Source of the DNA: JAVJUS01 sp040220455
Lineage (GTDB): Bacteria; Pseudomonadota; Alphaproteobacteria; DSM-16000; Inquilinaceae
Direction of reading: 5' to 3'
Assembly: GCA_040220455.1 (NCBI GenBank)
Contig: JAVJUS010000016.1
Coordinates: forward strand, 1-44,958
DNA: 44,958 nucleotides
Part shown: piece by piece, positions 40,929 through 44,958 of the stretch
Layout of the letters: every line of letters starts with the position of its first letter
Numbering within the stretch: position 1 is the first letter of the stretch
Translations under genes and position numbers: made by a program
Notes under the pieces: model-generated
What the model saw: the letters and a program-made list of their open reading frames with translations, nothing else
What the model was told of the DNA's origin: nothing
The model's database searches: none

Positions 40929-42050
40929 ATGCGCATCACCATCGTCGGCGCCGGCATCATGGGGCTCTCCGCCGCCCGGGCGCTCTCGGCGCGCGGCCAC
41001 GCGGTCACGGTGGTCGAGCAGGGGCCGGTGCCGAACACCGACGGCTCCTCGGTCGACCGCAACCGGCTGATCCGCTACCCCTACGGCCCGATGGCCGGCT
41101 ACACGGCCCTGGTCGGCCCGGCCTACGAGGCCTGGGAGCGGATCTGGGAGGCGCTGGGCGAGCGGCTCTACGTGCCCACCGGCACACTCGTGCTCGCCGG
41201 CGGCGGGGAGCGCTGGGCGGCCGACAGCGTCGACGTGCTGGCCGACCAGGGCATCGCCCACGAGGTCGTGGCGCCGGCCGAGGTCGCCGCGCGCTTTCCC
41301 CTGCTCGACCCGGCCGGGATCGAGGACGCCGTCTACCTGCCGTCGGGCGGGGTGCTGCTCGCGGGCCGGATCGTCGAGACGCTGGCCCACCGGCTGGCGA
41401 GCGACGGCGTGACCGTCCTGCCGCGCCTGGCCGCCCGCGCCGTCGACCCCGACGCCGGCACCGTGGATCTCGCCGACGGGCGCCGGCTGGAGGGCGATGG
41501 CGTCGTCGTCGCCGCCGGGCCGTGGACGCGCCGGCTGCTGCCCGCGATCGCGGACCGGGTCACGCCGTCCCGCCAGATCGTGGTCTATCTCTCCCCGCCG
41601 CGCGACGCGGCGGCCGGGTGGCTCGGCATGCCGATGCTGGTCGACCTCTCGCCCGACCGGATCTTCTACGCCGTGCCGCCGGTGGCGGGCGCGCCGCTGA
41701 AGATCGGCGACCACATGCCCGGCAATGGCGGCGAGCCCGACCGCGACCGCGAGGCGGGGCCGGAGGAGGCGCGCGCCGTCGCCGCGCACGCCGAGGGCCG
41801 CATCCGCGACTTCGCCGCCTATCACCTGGACGAGGCGCGGACCTGCTTCTACACCAACGAAACCGACAGCCGCTTCATCGTCGAGCCGGTCGGCGCGGCC
41901 GGCTGGGTGATGGCCGGCTTCTCCGGCCACGGCTTCAAGTTCGGTCCGCTGATGGGCGAGTTCGTCGCCGACGCGCTCGAGGGCCGGCGGCCGGCCTCCG
42001 CCGTGTCGGCGCTCGCCGCCGGCCGGCGCGACCGGGACGCGGCGGAATGA
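40929..42050 (+). CDS. FAD-dependent amine oxidase, monomeric sarcosine oxidase type, copy 1
   Basis: A 373-residue flavoprotein of the DAO/MSOX family that should oxidise a secondary amine (N-alkyl amino acid) with O2, giving imine and H2O2. The FAD-binding GxGxxG is ITIVGAGIMGLSAARAL. SSVDRNRLIRYPYG resembles the MSOX substrate-side block. Lys258 (PLKIGDH) matches the oxygen-activating Lys265 of MSOX. Cys306 (RTCFYTNETDSRFIVE) matches Cys315, which holds FAD covalently. HGFKFGPLMGEF closes the fold. The ATG follows a GGGAGCGAGAGG stretch. It is paralogous to the next gene. Confidence 0.9.
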   Translation: MRITIVGAGIMGLSAARALSARGHAVTVVEQGPVPNTDGSSVDRNRLIRYPYGPMAGYTALVGPAYEAWERIWEALGERLYVPTGTLVLAGGGERWAADSVDVLADQGIAHEVVAPAEVAARFPLLDPAGIEDAVYLPSGGVLLAGRIVETLAHRLASDGVTVLPRLAARAVDPDAGTVDLADGRRLEGDGVVVAAGPWTRRLLPAIADRVTPSRQIVVYLSPPRDAAAGWLGMPMLVDLSPDRIFYAVPPVAGAPLKIGDHMPGNGGEPDRDREAGPEEARAVAAHAEGRIRDFAAYHLDEARTCFYTNETDSRFIVEPVGAAGWVMAGFSGHGFKFGPLMGEFVADALEGRRPASAVSALAAGRRDRDAAE

Positions 42051-42075
42051 CCCGCGCCGACGGACCCCGCCGGCC

Positions 42076-43179
42076 GTGACGGTCGCGGTCGTCGGCGCCG
42101 GCATCACCGGCCTCGCCACCGCCTGGGCGCTCGCCCGGCGCGGGCGGCGCGTGGCCGTCTACGACCGCGGCCCGATCCCGAACCCGCAGGCCGCCTCGGT
42201 CGACGAACACCGGTTGATCCGCTTCTTCTACCCCGACGAGCCCGGCTATTGCCTGATGGTCGCCCAGGCCTACGAGGCCTGGGAGGAGCTGTGGGCCGAT
42301 CTCGACTTCGACGGCCACGTCCCGTGCGGCAGCCTGGCCCTGTCGCGGGCGTCGGGCGACTGGGCCGACCGCGCCCGGGCGACGCTGGACGAGCTGGGCT
42401 TCGGCTACGACCGGCTGCCGGTGCCGGTCCTGGCGGAGAACTATCCGTTCCTGAACCTGGACGGCGTGCGCTACGGCCTGTTCAAGCGGCACGGCGGCGT
42501 GCTGCTGGCCGGCGCCATCCTCGAGGCCCTGGTCGACCGGCTGCGCGCGGCGGGCGTCAAGCTGCACGCGCACACGGAAGTCACCGGGATCGAGCCGTCG
42601 AGCGGGCGGCTGACCCTGGCCGACGGCCGGTCGCGCGCCGCCTCCCGCGTCGTTCTCGCGGCCGGAGCCTGGATCGACCGGCTGCGCCCGGACATGCTGG
42701 GCAGGCTCGACCCGCAGCGCGCGCTGACGGTCTATGTCGCGCCGCCCGAGCCGACGGCCGCCGCCTGGGCCGACGCCCCGGGGCTGATCGACTACGGCCT
42801 GCCGGAGAACCAGTGGTCGGTCCCGCCGGTCGCCGGCACCCGGCTAAAGCTCGCCGCCGCCGGGCTGACGCGCCCCGGCGACCCCGACCGCAACGGGCCG
42901 CTGAGCGAGGCGGAGCAGGCCGCGCTGCTGGGCGCCTACGAGACCGCGCTGGTCGACATCGCGCGCTATCGGGTGCTCGACAGCCATGCCTGCTGCTATA
43001 CACGGGCGCCGGACGACCGGTTCGTGATCGAGCGGCAGGATCGGGTCTGGCTGGTCAGCGCCTGCTCGGGCCACGGCTTCAAGTTCGGCGCGCTGATCGG
43101 GCGCGAGGTCGCCGCCGCGGTCGCCGGCAACGGCGACGCGGAGGCGCTGTCCCGCTGGGCCGCCGGGCTCGAGGTCTGA
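42076..43179 (+). CDS. FAD-dependent amine oxidase, monomeric sarcosine oxidase type, copy 2
   Basis: A 367-residue paralogue of the preceding flavoprotein, starting with GTG 25 bases after its stop. The FAD fold begins VAVVGAGITGLATAWALARR, and the substrate-side block SVDEHRLIRFFY matches copy 1. Lys258 (RLKLAAAG) and Cys306 (SHACCYTRAPDDRFVIE) fall at the same residue numbers as in copy 1, so both should carry covalent FAD and react with oxygen. HGFKFGALIGREVA ends the fold. Differences in the middle barrel suggest a different amine substrate. No catalase gene is adjacent to deal with the peroxide. Confidence 0.9.
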   Translation: MTVAVVGAGITGLATAWALARRGRRVAVYDRGPIPNPQAASVDEHRLIRFFYPDEPGYCLMVAQAYEAWEELWADLDFDGHVPCGSLALSRASGDWADRARATLDELGFGYDRLPVPVLAENYPFLNLDGVRYGLFKRHGGVLLAGAILEALVDRLRAAGVKLHAHTEVTGIEPSSGRLTLADGRSRAASRVVLAAGAWIDRLRPDMLGRLDPQRALTVYVAPPEPTAAAWADAPGLIDYGLPENQWSVPPVAGTRLKLAAAGLTRPGDPDRNGPLSEAEQAALLGAYETALVDIARYRVLDSHACCYTRAPDDRFVIERQDRVWLVSACSGHGFKFGALIGREVAAAVAGNGDAEALSRWAAGLEV

Positions 43180-43234
43180 CCGGCCGGCCGATCCGCGCGT
43201 TCGCACCCACTCGCGAGACCAGATCGAGACCGCC

Positions 43235-43957
43235 ATGCGCCTGCCCGCCGACAACCCCGTCTTCTGCGCCGTCGACACGAACTCGGTGGAAGCGGCCGAC
43301 CACCTGGCCCACCGGCTGGCCGGCCGGGTCGGCGGGCTGAAGCTGGGGCTGGAGTTCTTCGCCGCCGCCGGGCCGGACGGTATCCGCCGGGTGGCGACCC
43401 ACGGCGTGCCGATCTTCCTCGACCTCAAGCTGCACGACATTCCGAACACCGTGGCCGGGGCGGTGCGTGCCGTCGTGCCGCTGGGCCCGGCCTTCGTCAC
43501 CCTGCACGCGGCGGGCGGCCGGGCGATGATGCAGGCGGCGGCCGAGGCCGCGCGCAGCGAGGCGGCGCGCCTGCACCGGCCCCGCCCGCGCCTGCTGGGC
43601 GTCACGGTGCTGACCAGCCTCGACGATGACGACCTGCGCGCCATGGGCCGGGACGAGCCGGTGGCCCAGCAGGTCGACCGGCTGGCCCATCTGGCGCTCG
43701 ACGCGGGTCTCGACGGGCTGGTCTGCGCGGCGACGGAGATCGCGCATCTGCGCCGCCGCTTCGGGCGGGAGCCGACGCTGATGGTCCCCGGCATCCGCCC
43801 GGCCTGGTCCGGCGCCGACGACCAGAAGCGAGTGACGACGCCGGCCGAGGCGATGGCGGCGGGCGCGGACTTCCTGGTCATCGGCCGGCCGATCACCCGG
43901 GCCACCGATCCGGCCGACGCCGCCCGGCGGGTGCGCGAGGAACTCGTTGCGAACTAG
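43235..43957 (+). CDS. pyrF: Orotidine 5'-phosphate decarboxylase
   Basis: A 240-residue TIM-barrel enzyme that decarboxylates OMP to UMP, the last step of UMP synthesis. Motifs are NPVFCAVDTNSVEAADHLA, GGLKLGLEFF, the catalytic IFLDLKLHDIPNTVAGAV (D-x-K-x-x-D), VTLHAAGGRAM, LGVTVLTSLDD and MVPGIRP. It ends with a phosphate-binding LVIGRPITRATDP. The length is normal. Twenty-four bases separate it from trpF. It follows the flavoprotein genes by 55 bases. Confidence 0.97.
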   Translation: MRLPADNPVFCAVDTNSVEAADHLAHRLAGRVGGLKLGLEFFAAAGPDGIRRVATHGVPIFLDLKLHDIPNTVAGAVRAVVPLGPAFVTLHAAGGRAMMQAAAEAARSEAARLHRPRPRLLGVTVLTSLDDDDLRAMGRDEPVAQQVDRLAHLALDAGLDGLVCAATEIAHLRRRFGREPTLMVPGIRPAWSGADDQKRVTTPAEAMAAGADFLVIGRPITRATDPADAARRVREELVAN

Positions 43958-43981
43958 GCCCCCGGGTCCCATTCTCCGGTC

Positions 43982-44644
43982 ATGAGCGTCGCCGTGAAGA
44001 TCTGCGGGCTGACCACGCCGGAGGGCGTGGACGCCGCCACCGCCGGCGGGGCGCGGTATCTGGGGCTGGTCTTCTACCCGCCCAGCCCGCGCGCCGTGGG
44101 GCCGGAACTCGCCAAGCAGCTGGCCCGGCGCGCGCCGACGGGCGTGCGCGTCGTCGGGCTGTTCGTGGAGCCGGACGACCAGTTCCTCGACGACGTGGTC
44201 AGCCAGGTGCCGCTCGACGTCATCCAGCTCCATGGCGACGAGATGCCGGGCCGGGTGGCCGAAGTCCGCGCCGCCTTCGCGATCCCGGTGATGAAGGCGA
44301 TCCGCGTCGCCGAGGCGGCGGATCTCGACGGCGTCGACGCCTATCAGGACGTGGCCGACCGGCTGCTGTTCGACGCCAAGCCGCCGAAGAACGTCGCCTC
44401 CCTGCCCGGCGGCAACGGCATCCCCTTCGACTGGACCCTGCTCGCCGGCCGGCACTGGCGCCGGCCCTGGATGCTGTCGGGCGGCCTGACGCTCGACAAC
44501 CTGGCCGAGGCGGTGGACGCCACGGGCGCGGAGGCGGTCGACGTTTCCTCCGGAGTCGAGGACCGCCCCGGCCACAAGGATCCCGCCCTGATCCAGGCCT
44601 TCCTCGCCCGCGCGGCCGAGGTGGGCACCGCGACGGTGGGGTGA
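43982..44644 (+). CDS. trpF: Phosphoribosylanthranilate isomerase
   Basis: A 220-residue TIM-barrel enzyme that performs the Amadori rearrangement in tryptophan synthesis. VKICGLTTPEGVDAA carries the catalytic Cys, LGLVFYPPSPRAV the phosphate loop region, VGLFVEPDDQFLDDVV and DVIQLHGDEMP the middle, and LLFDAKPP the catalytic Asp. FDWTLLAG, WMLSGGLTLDNLAEAV and VDVSSGVEDRPGHKDP finish the barrel. In relatives trpB and trpA follow directly; here an IS110-type transposase on the opposite strand begins 16 bases after the stop. Confidence 0.97.
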   Translation: MSVAVKICGLTTPEGVDAATAGGARYLGLVFYPPSPRAVGPELAKQLARRAPTGVRVVGLFVEPDDQFLDDVVSQVPLDVIQLHGDEMPGRVAEVRAAFAIPVMKAIRVAEAADLDGVDAYQDVADRLLFDAKPPKNVASLPGGNGIPFDWTLLAGRHWRRPWMLSGGLTLDNLAEAVDATGAEAVDVSSGVEDRPGHKDPALIQAFLARAAEVGTATVG

Positions 44645-44660
44645 GCGACTGTCTGTCGGG

Positions 44661-44958
44661 TCAAGCGGTTTGGGCGATTTGAGCGCGGGCCTCTCGGGCT
44701 TTGGCATTGAGCCGGACGAGGAGTTTACGGGCCAGGGCGACGCGGATGACCTTGCTGGGCTTGCCGGCGGCGCGCAACCGTTGATAGAAGTCGATGAAGT
44801 CTGGGTCGTGGCGGCGTACGACGCCGGCGACGACGTAGAGGAGGGCGCGGACGGATCGCCGGCCGCCGCGCACCGATCTTCGGCCGGAGCGTCGTCCGCT
44901 GTCTTGGGCGATCGGGGCGAGGCCGGCGAGTTTGCCGGCGGCCTTGTTGGAGAGGGTG
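44661..44958 (-). mobile_element. IS110-family transposase, C-terminal part (cut by window edge)
   Basis: The minus-strand frame is open from the window end to a TGA at 44661-44663, giving about 98 C-terminal residues. They read NKAAGKLAGLAPIAQDSGRR, then a basic R-R-S-V-R-G-G-R-R-S-V-R block, ALLYVVAGVVRRHDPDFIDF, YQRLRAAGKPSKVIRVALAR and KLLVRLNAKARE. This is the Transposase_20 (IS116/IS110/IS902) domain, with the serine-containing G-x-x-S-V-R region used in catalysis. These elements lack terminal inverted repeats, so the right boundary cannot be fixed; it probably lies between 44645 and 44660. Whether the element is complete is beyond the window. Confidence 0.88.

Overview
The window is about 45 kb of very GC-rich DNA (roughly 70 percent by eye) from an alphaproteobacterium, most likely of the Rhodospirillales type. 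The lineage call rests on gene content: a PhyR/NepR/EcfG general stress module, TrcR (DUF1013), a FYDLN-acid protein (TIGR02300), DUF1192 and DUF1150 small proteins, a class II EPSP synthase, and an RNase E with an acidic insert and a C-terminal GWW motif. Most of it is chromosomal housekeeping DNA with a few accessory blocks. No CRISPR array, prophage or plasmid backbone is visible.

Layout. 1-7.6 kb: the 3' end of an unrecognised gene, an aminotransferase, the cell-wall glycosyltransferase mtgA, then rne (minus) diverging from an AMIN-domain amidase. 7.7-15.7 kb: DUF1192, quinone oxidoreductase, trcR, two YdcH-type small proteins bracketing a phosphofructokinase, a GGDEF cyclase, the purE-purK pair and a DMT exporter. 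16-21.3 kb: a D,D-carboxypeptidase with SPOR domain, an aldo/keto reductase, a repeat-filled gap, DUF1150 plus Hsp20, a 2OG-Fe(II) oxygenase and an entericidin-like lipoprotein. 21.5-27 kb: a periplasmic glucan protein (OpgG/OpgD), then phyR diverging from nepR-ecfG-histidine kinase. 27-31 kb: an accessory block of two paralogous MFS transporters flanking a PhyH-superfamily protein whose metal site reads H-x-G...H. 31.5-32.3 kb: tRNA-Ala(GGC) and the FYDLN protein. 32.6-38.6 kb: aroA-cmk-rpsA, an inserted pair (membrane protein plus 63-residue protein), ihfB and lapA. 38.6-44.6 kb: a colinear run of ornithine-cyclodeaminase-like, AGE epimerase and two sarcosine-oxidase-like flavoproteins, then pyrF and trpF. 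The window ends inside an IS110-type transposase.

The genes fall into functional sets. The stress module is complete and carries recognisable EcfG promoters (GGAAC-N17-CGTT) for phyR and for the entericidin-like gene, with a near match for nepR. Peptidoglycan work is represented by mtgA, the amidase and the carboxypeptidase. The PhyH/MFS block and the four-gene flavoprotein block look like accessory metabolic cassettes and hold the most novelty. The PhyH protein lacks the usual iron-binding carboxylate, a feature known from Fe/2OG halogenases.

Limits: everything is read by eye. Starts are chosen from Shine-Dalgarno context and codon use, no database search was run, and functions are family-level unless a gene symbol is given.
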